Positions 6,963-14,760 of a stretch of DNA of 64,000 nucleotides are shown in pieces. Source of the DNA: Nocardia sputorum (GTDB taxonomy: Bacteria; Actinomycetota; Actinomycetes; Mycobacteriales; Mycobacteriaceae). Each line of letters starts with the position of its first letter. Within the stretch, counting starts at the first letter, position 1. The stretch lies in the NCBI RefSeq assembly GCF_027924405.1, contig NZ_AP026978.1, forward strand, positions 2,976,001 to 3,040,000, in the 5' to 3' direction. A program made the translations under genes and the position numbers. The notes beneath the pieces were generated by a model, which was given only the letters and a program-made list of their open reading frames with translations, did no database searches and had not been told where the DNA came from.

Positions 6963-7631
6963 ATGCCGTCCGCACACCGGTCCCCGACGCGGACAGAAGA
7001 GGTCATCGTGCCGTCGGAATACGCCCGGCTGGCCGGGGTACTGGCTGTCCCACCGGACCGCACCGCGCTGATCGCCTTCGCACACGGCAGTGGTAGCGGC
7101 AGGCACAGTCCACGCAACCGGTTCGTCGCCGAGGTCCTCAATCGGGCGGGGTTCGCGACGATGCTGGTCGACCTGCTGACCGCCGAGGAGGAGGGCGACC
7201 GCGCTCGCGTGTTCGACATTCCGCTGCTCGCTCATCGCCTTGTGGAGGTCACCCACTGGCTGCGGACGCGACCGGAGCTCGACGGCGTGCCGACCGGATA
7301 TTTCGGGGCGAGCACCGGCGCGGGCGCCGCGCTGTGGGCGGCGACCGAACCCGGCACCGAGATCGCTGCGGTCGTCTCCCGGGGCGGGCGGCCGGACCTG
7401 GCCGGTGCGCGATTGGGTTCGGTGCGCGCCCCGACGCTGCTCATCGTGGGTGGGAACGACCGATGGGTGCTGGAGGTCAACCGTCAGGCCCAGCTACGGA
7501 TGCCATGTCCGAGCGAATTGGACATCGTCCCTGGAGCGACCCATCTGTTCGAGGAAGCCGGTGCGCTCGAGCAGGTCGCCGACCTGGCGGTCCAATGGTT
7601 CCACCGCCATCTCACCGTCGTGCTGCACTGA
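6963..7631 (+). CDS. Alpha/beta hydrolase (dienelactone-hydrolase-like)
   Basis: 222 residues. The oxyanion region AFAHGSGSGRHSPRNR (about 39-54), a nucleophile elbow GASTG with Ser at about 117, an acid in IVGGNDRW and a final His in GATHLFEE (about 199) give a full Ser-Asp-His triad. This variant, with GxSTGA and HGSGS, is found in proteins annotated as dienelactone hydrolase or phosphoribosyltransferase-associated hydrolases. Substrate unknown. The start is strongly supported by AGGAGGTG just before the ATG. Its last 20 bp overlap tail-to-tail with the CapA-like gene. Confidence 0.85.
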   Translation: MPSAHRSPTRTEEVIVPSEYARLAGVLAVPPDRTALIAFAHGSGSGRHSPRNRFVAEVLNRAGFATMLVDLLTAEEEGDRARVFDIPLLAHRLVEVTHWLRTRPELDGVPTGYFGASTGAGAALWAATEPGTEIAAVVSRGGRPDLAGARLGSVRAPTLLIVGGNDRWVLEVNRQAQLRMPCPSELDIVPGATHLFEEAGALEQVADLAVQWFHRHLTVVLH

Positions 7632-8715
7632 ATACCACCGGCAGATCGCCGGGCCGAGGCGCGACGAGAGTGCCGAAGCCGCGGCTGATGTCCTGGATCT
7701 TCTCGCACAGCCAGCGGGATTCGCTGCGCGGAGCCCATTCCAGCCGCATGTGCCGCACGCGCAGCGGGATCAGCCGGACCTCCGCCGAGCCGGGCTCCAG
7801 CGAGACCAGGTACAGCGGATGCAGGTCGGCGTGGTACCGCTCGTGGCCGCGGATGCCTTCGTAGTCGTCGATGACGTCGCCGCATCCGTACAGGATCGGT
7901 TTTCCGCGGTAGATCTCGATCGGACGCGGATGATGCGCGGAATGCCCGTGCACCACGTCGACGCCGGCCTCGATCAATCGATGCGCGAACCGCGTTTCGG
8001 TTCGTGCGACCTCATAGCCCCAGTTGGGCCCCCAATGCACGGAAACGATGCCGATGTCGTTGTCGCGTTTGTGCGCGGCCACCTCCGCCGCGACGTCCTC
8101 GGCCGCCGCCGCGTCGGGGGAGTAACCCACTCGCCACAGTCCGGGCCGTTTGCGCCGGGCCGACCAGGATTCCGGAACGCCGCTCGAGCCCGCGGCGACC
8201 GAGACGATCACCACCCGGCGCCCGTCGGCGAGTTCTACGGTGGCGGGAGCGCGGGCAGCCGCCAGATCGCTCCCGGCGCCGGCGCGATCGATGTGTGCGG
8301 CGTCGAGCGCCGCGAGCGTGTCCGCCAAACCGGCGATCCCGAAATCGAGGACGTGATTGTTGGCCAGTGCGCAGACGACCGGCGCTATCGCGGTCAACGC
8401 GGGCACGTTGTCCGGATGCATCCGGTAATGGATGCCTTTCGCGGGAGCGAATACACCGCCTGCGGTGATCGACGTCTCCAAGTTGAGCAACCGCACCTCG
8501 GGGGCGATCTGGGCCAGGATCGGCAGGACGTCACCCCACAGGTGCCGGTAGCCGACCGGATGGGTGAACTCGCCGTACGTCCGTTCGGCCAGCTCGACGT
8601 AGGTTCGCGCGTCGTTGACATATCGTTCGCGCAGCCTCGGATCGCCGGGGTGCGGCAAAATCTGGTCCACACCCCGCCCCAGCATGACGTCGCCGCCCAG
8701 CAGCACCGTCGGCAT
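7612..8715 (-). CDS. CapA-family (poly-gamma-glutamate synthesis type) protein
   Basis: 367 residues with the calcineurin-like CapA metallophosphoesterase fold. It starts LLGGDVMLGRGVD, followed by LLNLETSIT, LANNHVLDFG (the NNH motif), VSVHWGPNWGYEV and VHGHSAHHPRPIEIY, supplying the Asp, Asn and His metal ligands. CapA proteins are linked to capsule or poly-gamma-glutamate export in Bacillus, but stand-alone actinobacterial members are not shown to make that polymer, and this one has no CapB or CapC neighbour. No signal peptide is visible. The ATG at 8715 puts the conserved GDVML at residue 8. An alternative ATG six codons upstream exists. The gene converges on and overlaps the hydrolase. 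Confidence 0.85.
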   Translation of the reverse strand: MPTVLLGGDVMLGRGVDQILPHPGDPRLRERYVNDARTYVELAERTYGEFTHPVGYRHLWGDVLPILAQIAPEVRLLNLETSITAGGVFAPAKGIHYRMHPDNVPALTAIAPVVCALANNHVLDFGIAGLADTLAALDAAHIDRAGAGSDLAAARAPATVELADGRRVVIVSVAAGSSGVPESWSARRKRPGLWRVGYSPDAAAAEDVAAEVAAHKRDNDIGIVSVHWGPNWGYEVARTETRFAHRLIEAGVDVVHGHSAHHPRPIEIYRGKPILYGCGDVIDDYEGIRGHERYHADLHPLYLVSLEPGSAEVRLIPLRVRHMRLEWAPRSESRWLCEKIQDISRGFGTLVAPRPGDLPVVFSAARR

Positions 8716-8828
8716 ACCACCATTGTCGGCCATCGCGGGGCCGATGGGAACGCGCTGTTCGTCGAGTTCTACGGCCGGGCGCGGGCGCACGGTCGGTCGG
8801 TCGGCGAGGACCCGCGGGCCCGTCCCGC

Positions 8829-9359
8829 TCACCTGCTGGACATCGAAAGCAGCTGTTGCGGGTCGTCGGCGTAGACGGTGGCGATGATGTTCGCCCGTGC
8901 GGCCAGATCCTTCGCGAGGTCGCGGATCTCGTCCGACGCGGTCGGGTCGGCGTCGATCCCGGCCAGCAGATCGCGGGTGTGGATCGCCGTTGCCTGCGCA
9001 CAGCGCCGTAGGCGGGCTTTCGCCACGGTATCGAGCGCGGCGGGACTGAGGTAGCGCTGAATGTGCTCGCCGCGATCGGTGACCCGGTTGACGATCGATT
9101 CGGTCGCCGCATCGGTGAGCCAGCGTTCCGCGTCGGCCGTGATCTCGAAGACGAGATCGTGGTCTCGGATATCGGTGGGATTCGCGGAAGTGGTCAGCAG
9201 GGCCATGCTGGCCCGCCCGATCGCGAGGAACCCGCTCATCGCGTGGGCGAGCAGAACGTTCGGGTTTGCTGTGGGCAACTGGTGAAGCCGTTGCCCGACG
9301 ACGGTGACCCAGCAGGCGAGGTGTTCGGCTCCGGTATCGATCGACGTCGCTGTCGTCAT
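8829..9359 (-). CDS. Helical protein of unknown function
   Basis: 176 residues from MTTATSIDTGAEHLACWVTV. It appears mostly alpha helical with many Ala, Leu, Asp and Arg and no membrane segment or signal peptide. Short phrases such as LLAHAMSGFLAIGRASMALL and HIQRYLSPAALDTVAKARLRR do not match a family I know. The ATG at 9359 was chosen because the frame upstream loses coding character. It is transcribed towards the CapA gene, 113 bp away, and could be cotranscribed. Confidence 0.55.
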   Translation of the reverse strand: MTTATSIDTGAEHLACWVTVVGQRLHQLPTANPNVLLAHAMSGFLAIGRASMALLTTSANPTDIRDHDLVFEITADAERWLTDAATESIVNRVTDRGEHIQRYLSPAALDTVAKARLRRCAQATAIHTRDLLAGIDADPTASDEIRDLAKDLAARANIIATVYADDPQQLLSMSSR

Positions 9360-9761
9360 AGCGCGACCATACGCCGTTATCCGGGTGAGACATACGAAGA
9401 AACGCTGAAAGTTCGCCAGATGTCGTGGAGCACAGTCGTGCGAGCGTTCGGGATCCGGCTGCACCGCCGCCGCCGGGGTCCGGAGTGAGAGTCTGGATCG
9501 TCCCCTTCGTTCGGTACCCGGACGACGGTCCAGCAGCTTCCCTGGTGTGGAAGCTCTTTCCGGAGTTCGCCAGCTCGGCAGCAGCGTCGCACCAGAATCG
9601 CCACAGTGCCGCACCGGCGGCGTTAGCTGCGGTTGTGCCCGCATCCTCCTGCTGAAAAAGTCTGCGGCGGTGCCGAAAACACGTGTGCATGTGCACTCGA
9701 AAACGAGAACGAGTGTCGCCCTATGGCAGTCGGGGAGGGGCCTGTGGCGGCGACCGTGCCG
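9360..9761. other. 402-bp non-coding stretch with two nested symmetric motifs
   Basis: GTGCATGTGCAC at 9685-9696 is a perfect palindrome, overlapped by a hairpin CACTCG...CGAGTG (9694-9699 with 9710-9715). They follow the MBL-fold gene's stop, so a terminator or operator role are both possible. No convincing gene. Confidence 0.4.
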
Positions 9762-10505
9762 CTATTCATTCGGCGTGCGGCGCGGCGCTCCGGCGGCCAG
9801 ACGGGCCTGGTAGACGTTCGCGAGGTCACGCAGGGCCGTGGCGCCGTCGCCCACGAAGCTCGAGCCGTGCATGATCGCCAACGTGGTGGGCGCCAGTCCG
9901 GCGAGCCGATTCAGGGCAGCCGGTACGGCGGGGCCCAGTGACGTGGGATGGAAGACATCCTCCGCGACTTCCGCCTGCTCCACCAGATCCGCGGAGGTGA
10001 GCGCCGGACCATTGCCGAGCTGGGTCATCAGATCGCCGCAGAACAGGACGCCGGTCGTCTCCTCGTAGAGCACCCGCGCCTCCCAGTTGTGTGGCGCGTG
10101 CGGCGTGTCCAGGTGCCGCACCCGGCGGCCGCCGAGGTCCATCACCTCGCCATCGGTCAACCGGCGTGGCAGCCGGTCGGCCAGATCATCGATCGAGACC
10201 AGGCATCCGACCAGACCGTGGGCGACCTGCGCCTGCGGTGCGGCGGCGAGGAAGAGGTTCATCGCGCCGCACTCGTCCGCTTCCACATGCCCGAACGTGA
10301 TCCACCGCAACCGCTCGACCGGCATGATCCGCGCGATCTCCGCGGATACGACAGGGAAGAGCGCGCGCATGCCGGCGTGGAAGAGCAACGGCTCCTCGGC
10401 GTCGACGAGGAACTGGTTGAACGTGAAGCCGGTTGGTCCCACCTCCGGAACGAATGTGGAGATGCGGTAGATCTTCTCAGCTATCTCGTCGGTGTGGGTT
10501 TCCAT
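9762..10505 (-). CDS. ODP-type metallo-beta-lactamase-fold protein
   Basis: 247 residues resembling the beta-lactamase half of flavodiiron proteins (oxygen-binding diiron protein, ODP). The ligand series of that group is visible: H73-x-E75-x-D77 in GHVEADECG, H136/H139 in DTPHAPHNWEA, D158 in LFCGDLM and H213 in IMHGSS. The usual H-x-E-x-D-H motif has Cys in place of its last His, and there is no flavodoxin or rubredoxin domain, so O2 or NO reduction by the classical route is doubtful. It may bind iron or sense oxygen. AGGGA sits 6 bases before the ATG. It is transcribed alone. Confidence 0.78.
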   Translation of the reverse strand: METHTDEIAEKIYRISTFVPEVGPTGFTFNQFLVDAEEPLLFHAGMRALFPVVSAEIARIMPVERLRWITFGHVEADECGAMNLFLAAAPQAQVAHGLVGCLVSIDDLADRLPRRLTDGEVMDLGGRRVRHLDTPHAPHNWEARVLYEETTGVLFCGDLMTQLGNGPALTSADLVEQAEVAEDVFHPTSLGPAVPAALNRLAGLAPTTLAIMHGSSFVGDGATALRDLANVYQARLAAGAPRRTPNE

Positions 10506-10940
10506 GAGAAGTCCCTGACAGATGCGGTTTTCCCTATTGTCGCCAATCGCTCGCGCACCGGCAGCGAATTCGCAGTTATCCAGCGTCGATCCTGTCCAGC
10601 GCGCTGGTTTCGTCGCGGACCGCGCGGGTCGCGGGCGAGACGTCATGGGCGGCCGCGTTGCGCATCCTCTCCTGCCGGTGCGCTGAGGGCATCGGCGCAC
10701 CGGGGGTGCGAGAGGGAAGCCAGCTGCTAGCTGTTGACGCGCGACACTTCCGAAGACGGTCGCGCCGACCGAAGGGCGTGCGTTTCACTTCAGGGACAGC
10801 GCATTTCCCGCTACTCGAGACTCATCCTATGATTTTAAACAGGATAGTAGTACTCTAAATTATCTACCTGCAGTTTCACTATGTGAGATTCGGTCGCCGT
10901 CCGATCGACACGCCGAATCTATCCAGCGAGGGAGTGTCGC
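10506..10940. other. 435-bp intergenic region with an AT-rich core
   Basis: Divergent spacer between the MBL-fold and MHYT genes. The stretch around 10828-10880 is notably AT-rich for this genome and probably holds the MHYT promoter. No gene-like frame was accepted. Confidence 0.45.
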
Positions 10941-11717
10941 GTGCTGGAAATCGACCATTTCAGCCACGGGTGGCTCACACCCATCGTCGCCTATGTCATG
11001 TCGTTCACCGGTTCATTGCTAGGACTGCGGTGCATGGCCAGATCCCGTACCGGTTCCGCGCGCGACGGGTGGCTGCTGGCCGCGGCGGTCGCGATCGGCG
11101 GCACCGGCATCTGGGTCATGCACTTCATAGCGATGCTCGGGTTCGCGATCGAGGGCGCATCGATCCGCTACGACGTTCCGCTCACCCTGATCAGCGCGCT
11201 GATCGCCATCGCGGTGGTGTGGGTCGGACTGCGGATCGCCCACCAGCGGGCGCTGGGTCCGGTGGGCCTCTTCGCGGGGGGCGGGATCACCGGTCTCGGC
11301 GTCGGTGCCATGCACTACGCGGGCATGTACGCCATGAAATCCGATGCGTCGATCAGCTACGACGGACGGATCGTCGCGCTGTCCATGGCGATCGCCGTCG
11401 TGGCGGCGACCGCCGCGTTGTGGTTCACGCTGCACGTCCGCGGCACGCTCGTCACCGTCGCGGCGGCGCTGGTCATGGGCGTCGCGGTGTCGGGCATGCA
11501 CTACACGGGCATGTTCGCGATGCGCGTGCACGAAGCCGAGCACATGCACGCACCCTCCGGGGCCGGCGCGACGCAGTTGCTGACTCCGCTGATCGTGAGC
11601 ATCAGCCTGGTGACCGTGATGCTCTTGCTCCACCTCGGCGTCACGGAGGTCGATGACGAGAACACCTATGTTCCGCAGGGCCGCCACGCCGCCAGCTATT
11701 GGCCGACTCGCGAGTGA
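10941..11717 (+). CDS. Stand-alone MHYT-domain membrane sensor
   Basis: 258 residues with about seven membrane segments and the three repeats that define the MHYT domain: MHF at 60-62, MHYAGMYAM at 124-132 and MHYTGMFAM at 186-194. The conserved Met and His residues near the outer membrane face are proposed to bind copper and sense O2, CO or NO. In most bacteria MHYT is fused to GGDEF/EAL or a kinase, but here only a short cytoplasmic tail follows, so the signalling output is unknown. A further His/Met cluster (EHMHAP, about 200-205) is present in an extracytoplasmic loop. The start is GTG with GAGGGAG about 6 bases upstream. Confidence 0.85.
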   Translation: MLEIDHFSHGWLTPIVAYVMSFTGSLLGLRCMARSRTGSARDGWLLAAAVAIGGTGIWVMHFIAMLGFAIEGASIRYDVPLTLISALIAIAVVWVGLRIAHQRALGPVGLFAGGGITGLGVGAMHYAGMYAMKSDASISYDGRIVALSMAIAVVAATAALWFTLHVRGTLVTVAAALVMGVAVSGMHYTGMFAMRVHEAEHMHAPSGAGATQLLTPLIVSISLVTVMLLLHLGVTEVDDENTYVPQGRHAASYWPTRE

Positions 11718-11881
11718 AGCGACTACGCGGCACCTGGTCCGCGGCGCGCGTCCGGTCGACCCGCCGCGCCGGGGCAGCTGTGCCGCGGTCGACGCGGAGT
11801 TTTCGCCGCCGGATGCCGGGTACGCGCGCCAAGAGCCGGTTCGCGAGGTGACCGGCCCTCCAGCCGAACCAGGAGGTGGCG

Positions 11882-12850
11882 ATGCGCATCGGGTACAAAC
11901 TGGCGGCCGAGGCATTCGGTCCGAACGAGCTTGTCCGTCAAGCGATTCGAGCGGAGGAGGCCGGATTCGACTTCGTCGAGATCAGCGATCACTTCCATCC
12001 CTGGCTGGACAATCAGGGCCATTCGCCGTTCGCCTGGACCGTGCTCGGAGCCATCGCGGCGAAGACCGATCGGATCGCACTCGCGACCGGAGTGACCTGC
12101 CCTATCCTGCGCTACCACCCCGCGATCATCGCGCAGGCGGCGGCGACGCTCGCGATCTTGTCCGGCAATCGTTTCACCCTGGGTGTCGGTTCGGGCGAGC
12201 GTCTCAACGAGCATGTCGTCGGCCGCGAATTCCCGCCGGTGCGGATCCGGCAACGGATGCTGCGTGAAGCGCTCGAGATCATCCGCTTGCTCTGGAGCGG
12301 CGGCTACCACTCCTACGACGGTGAGTTCCTGACCATCTCCGAGGCGCGCGTTTTCGATCTGCCCGAGCGGCTCCCGCCGATCGCCGTCGCCGGGGGTGGG
12401 CCGGAGGCGGCCCGCATCGCCGCCGAGCTCGGTGACGGCCTGTTCGCCACCGAACCGAACTCCGAGATCGTCGAGCGCTACCGCGTGGCGGGCGGCACGG
12501 GCCCGCGCTATGCGGAGGTCGGGATGGCGTGGGCGCCGGACGAGGAGACGGCCGCGAAGGCGGTGCTCGATACGACGCGCTGGGCCGTCACGGGATGGAA
12601 GGTGATGAGCGAGTTGCCGAATCCGGTCAATTTCGCCGCGGCGACCACCACCGTCCGCCTGGAGGACATCCTCGACAATTTCGCTTGCGGTCCGGACCCG
12701 GCCCGCTACCTCGACGCCGCCAAGCAGTACGCCGACGCGGGCTTCGATCATCTCGTGATGCAGAACGCGGGCCCGGACCCGGACGGCTTCATCGACTTCT
12801 ACCGGCGGGAACTCGACGAGCCATTGCGCGCTCTGGCGCCGAGCGCATAA
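11882..12850 (+). CDS. LLM-class F420-dependent oxidoreductase
   Basis: 322 residues of the luciferase-like TIM barrel, subgroup of F420-dependent glucose-6-phosphate-dehydrogenase-like enzymes (TIGR03557 type). Seen: IGYKLAAEAFGPNELVRQAIRAEEAGFDFVEISDHFHPW, LATGVTCPILRYHPAIIAQAAATL, FTLGVGSGERLNEHVVG, LWSGGYHSYDGEFLTISEARVFDLP and PPIAVAGGGPEAARIAAELGDGLF. These proteins move hydride between coenzyme F420 and an organic substrate. The substrate here is unknown. The ATG at 11882 follows AGGAGG at good distance. A GTG two codons earlier overlaps that site and is rejected. Transcribed alone. Confidence 0.87.
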   Translation: MRIGYKLAAEAFGPNELVRQAIRAEEAGFDFVEISDHFHPWLDNQGHSPFAWTVLGAIAAKTDRIALATGVTCPILRYHPAIIAQAAATLAILSGNRFTLGVGSGERLNEHVVGREFPPVRIRQRMLREALEIIRLLWSGGYHSYDGEFLTISEARVFDLPERLPPIAVAGGGPEAARIAAELGDGLFATEPNSEIVERYRVAGGTGPRYAEVGMAWAPDEETAAKAVLDTTRWAVTGWKVMSELPNPVNFAAATTTVRLEDILDNFACGPDPARYLDAAKQYADAGFDHLVMQNAGPDPDGFIDFYRRELDEPLRALAPSA

Positions 12851-12920
12851 GCGAGGACGGCCCGCGGCGGACGGCCCTTCGCGAGAACGCGGGGGCAACC
12901 GGTGACTGTCGAGGCGACGC

Positions 12921-13379
12921 TCAGCTCACGGTGAGGAGTTTGCCGAGCAATGCCGTGAGCTGTCGGCGTTCGTCCGGCTCGAGCGCGGTGAACGCGCGGT
13001 CGAGGAATTCGGGGACCGCCTGTTCGGCGTTCGACAGCGCCCGGTTCCCCTTTTCGGTGATCGTCACGGCGTAGGCCCGGCGGTCGGCGGGGTCACGTTC
13101 ACGCCGGACGTAGCCCGAGCCCTCGAGATCGTCGGCGATGCCGACCATCACGCTGCGGTCGATGCGCAGTTCCTCGCTGAGCACGCGCTGCGAGCACGGA
13201 CCGATATCGGCCAGCATTTTCAGCACCAGATGCTGACCCACGCCCAAGCCCTGCTGCTGAGCATGGGCCTCTGCCGCGCGGGCGATCGCGGACGACACGC
13301 GGCACAAGGCGATATCCGGGCGCTGCGCGGCGAGCCGCGAAAGGTATTCCACTCGCGCTCGGTCGGTCGTGGTCGGCAT
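12921..13379 (-). CDS. MarR-family transcriptional regulator
   Basis: 152 residues with the winged HTH at about residues 55-105: LKMLADIGPCSQRVLSEELRIDRSVMVGIADDLEGSGYVRRERDPADRRAYAVTITEKG, including the basic wing D-P-A-D-R-R-A-Y. MarR dimers bind palindromes and are released by small phenolic or oxidising ligands. The gene is divergent from the nitroreductase gene with 115 bp between the starts, and that spacer carries five related repeats. It therefore most likely represses itself and the nitroreductase. Confidence 0.9.
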   Translation of the reverse strand: MPTTTDRARVEYLSRLAAQRPDIALCRVSSAIARAAEAHAQQQGLGVGQHLVLKMLADIGPCSQRVLSEELRIDRSVMVGIADDLEGSGYVRRERDPADRRAYAVTITEKGNRALSNAEQAVPEFLDRAFTALEPDERRQLTALLGKLLTVS

Positions 13380-13392
13380 CGATGCAGTGTAT

Positions 13393-13473
13393 CAGACCAT
13401 CTGTGCGCAGATCATTTGACGTCAGATGATTATGAACCGTACTGTCACAGATGATCTGTTCACCAATAATCTG
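13393..13473. promoter_or_regulatory. Five phased MarR operator-like repeats
   Basis: Variants of CAGATNATCTG occur at 13393 (CAGACCATCTG), 13408 (CAGATCATTTG), 13423 (CAGATGATTAT), 13448 (CAGATGATCTG, inside the perfect palindrome ACAGATGATCTGT) and 13463 (CCAATAATCTG). Their centres are 15, 15, 25 and 15 bp apart. Repeats two and three together form the larger palindrome ATCATTTGACGTCAGATGAT. All lie between the divergent MarR and nitroreductase starts. Confidence 0.75.
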
Positions 13474-13494
13474 TAGAGAGATGGATCCGGCGCC

Positions 13495-14142
13495 ATGTCG
13501 TTGAACTTGTCCGCGGACGAAGTCCTGTCCACCACGCGAGCCGTGCGCAAACGGCTCGACTTCACCAGGCCCGTACCGCGCGGGCTGATCGAGGAATGCG
13601 TCGACCTGGCAACGCAAGCGCCGACCGGACGCAACCGGCAACGGTGGCACTTCGTGGTCGTCACGGACCGGGCGCGGCGTGCAGTCGTCGCCGACATCTT
13701 CCGACGCGCGGTGCACAGTGCGGGCGGACAACCACTCACGCCCGCCGACGTACGTCGCATGTCCGCTCATCCGGCGTCTCTGCGCCGGATCGGCGAGGGG
13801 TTCCAGCACCTCTACGACAACATCCACCGGGTGCCGGCGTTCGTGATCCCAGCCATCGAAGGCCGCACCGACCACGCGGGCGTTCTCGAGCAATCCATGG
13901 CCTGGGGCTCGATCCTCCCCGCGGTCTGGAGTTTCATGCTCGCCGCCCGCGCGCGGGGGCTCGGCACGGTCTGGACCACGGCGCACGCACCACTAGAGCG
14001 GGAACTCTCCACCGTGCTCGGCGTGCCTTACGAGAAGGTCATGCTGGCGGCGTTCATCCCGCTCGCGTTCACCCTCGGCACCGACTTCCGGCCCGCCGAA
14101 CGCATCGATCGAGCCGAGGTTATGCACTGGGACACGTGGTGA
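13495..14142 (+). CDS. Nitroreductase-family FMN oxidoreductase
   Basis: 215 residues. N-terminal TTRAVRKRLDFTRPVPRGLIEECVDLATQAPTGRNRQRWHFVVV is the FMN-phosphate-binding start of the nitroreductase fold (R-x-x-R and the APTGxNxQxW segment). The middle ILPAVWSFMLAARARGLGTVWTT and the end of the fold EKVMLAAFIPLAFTLGTDF fit the dimeric flavin site. Members reduce nitro compounds, quinones or enones with NAD(P)H. The larger than usual loop around residues 70-120 sets this subgroup apart. It is controlled in all likelihood by the divergent MarR, suggesting a response to an electrophile or quinone. Confidence 0.88.
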   Translation: MSLNLSADEVLSTTRAVRKRLDFTRPVPRGLIEECVDLATQAPTGRNRQRWHFVVVTDRARRAVVADIFRRAVHSAGGQPLTPADVRRMSAHPASLRRIGEGFQHLYDNIHRVPAFVIPAIEGRTDHAGVLEQSMAWGSILPAVWSFMLAARARGLGTVWTTAHAPLERELSTVLGVPYEKVMLAAFIPLAFTLGTDFRPAERIDRAEVMHWDTW

Positions 14143-14157
14143 TCACCGCTCGGCGTG

Positions 14158-14760
14158 TCAGACGGTCGTCGCGCGGATCGTGGTGAACAGCCGCAGGCAG
14201 CGTGCGGTCATCTGGTCGGGTGTATGGCCGGGATGGTCGCTCCACCAGGAAATGGTGGTGGACACGATGCTGAACCACAGCGCCAGCAACAAGGAGTGAT
14301 CGTCGTCGTCGGAGATGCCGGCATCGGCCAGCACCTGCGACACGCCTGCCGAGCCCATGCCGTTGAGGGCATCCTGATACTCCCGGGCCACCGAGTAGGC
14401 CGCACTCGGCCGTGGCAGAGTGGCGTCGTAGATGATCTTCCAGTTCTGCGTGCGCCCGTCGAGTGCGTGGAAGATTCCGGTCAGTGTCTTCAGCGCCCGG
14501 TCGTGCGCGCCCTGCGCGAACTGAGCCGCTGCCACCGCAGCGATCAGACTCTTCCCGGCGCGGTGCACGCAAGCCGCGTGCAGTCCGTCGCGGGAACCGA
14601 AGTAGGCGTACACGAGCGGCTTGGAAACGCCTGCGGCCGTGGCGATCTCGGCTACGGAAGCCTTGGCGTAGCCGCGCTCGCCGAACTCGGTGGTGGCGAT
14701 GTCGAGAATTTGTTCCTCGCGCCGCTCCCGCGGCACACCCTTGGTGCCGGGTCTGCTCAT
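14158..14760 (-). CDS. TetR-family transcriptional regulator
   Basis: 200 residues. The N-terminal HTH is at about residues 13-60: REEQILDIATTEFGERGYAKASVAEIATAAGVSKPLVYAYFGSRDGL. The ligand domain is unassigned. Its ATG overlaps the stop of the FAD-oxidase gene by four bases (ATGA), so translation is coupled and the regulator is second in the operon. A 22-bp palindrome ahead of the first gene is the natural candidate for its operator, giving autoregulation. Confidence 0.9.
   Translation of the reverse strand: MSRPGTKGVPRERREEQILDIATTEFGERGYAKASVAEIATAAGVSKPLVYAYFGSRDGLHAACVHRAGKSLIAAVAAAQFAQGAHDRALKTLTGIFHALDGRTQNWKIIYDATLPRPSAAYSVAREYQDALNGMGSAGVSQVLADAGISDDDDHSLLLALWFSIVSTTISWWSDHPGHTPDQMTARCLRLFTTIRATTV

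Noticed and set aside
8829..9696. Extension of the CapA-like frame upstream to 9696
   Set aside because: Only the part from 8715 carries CapA motifs. The upstream part is opposite or overlapping another gene and has no family signal.
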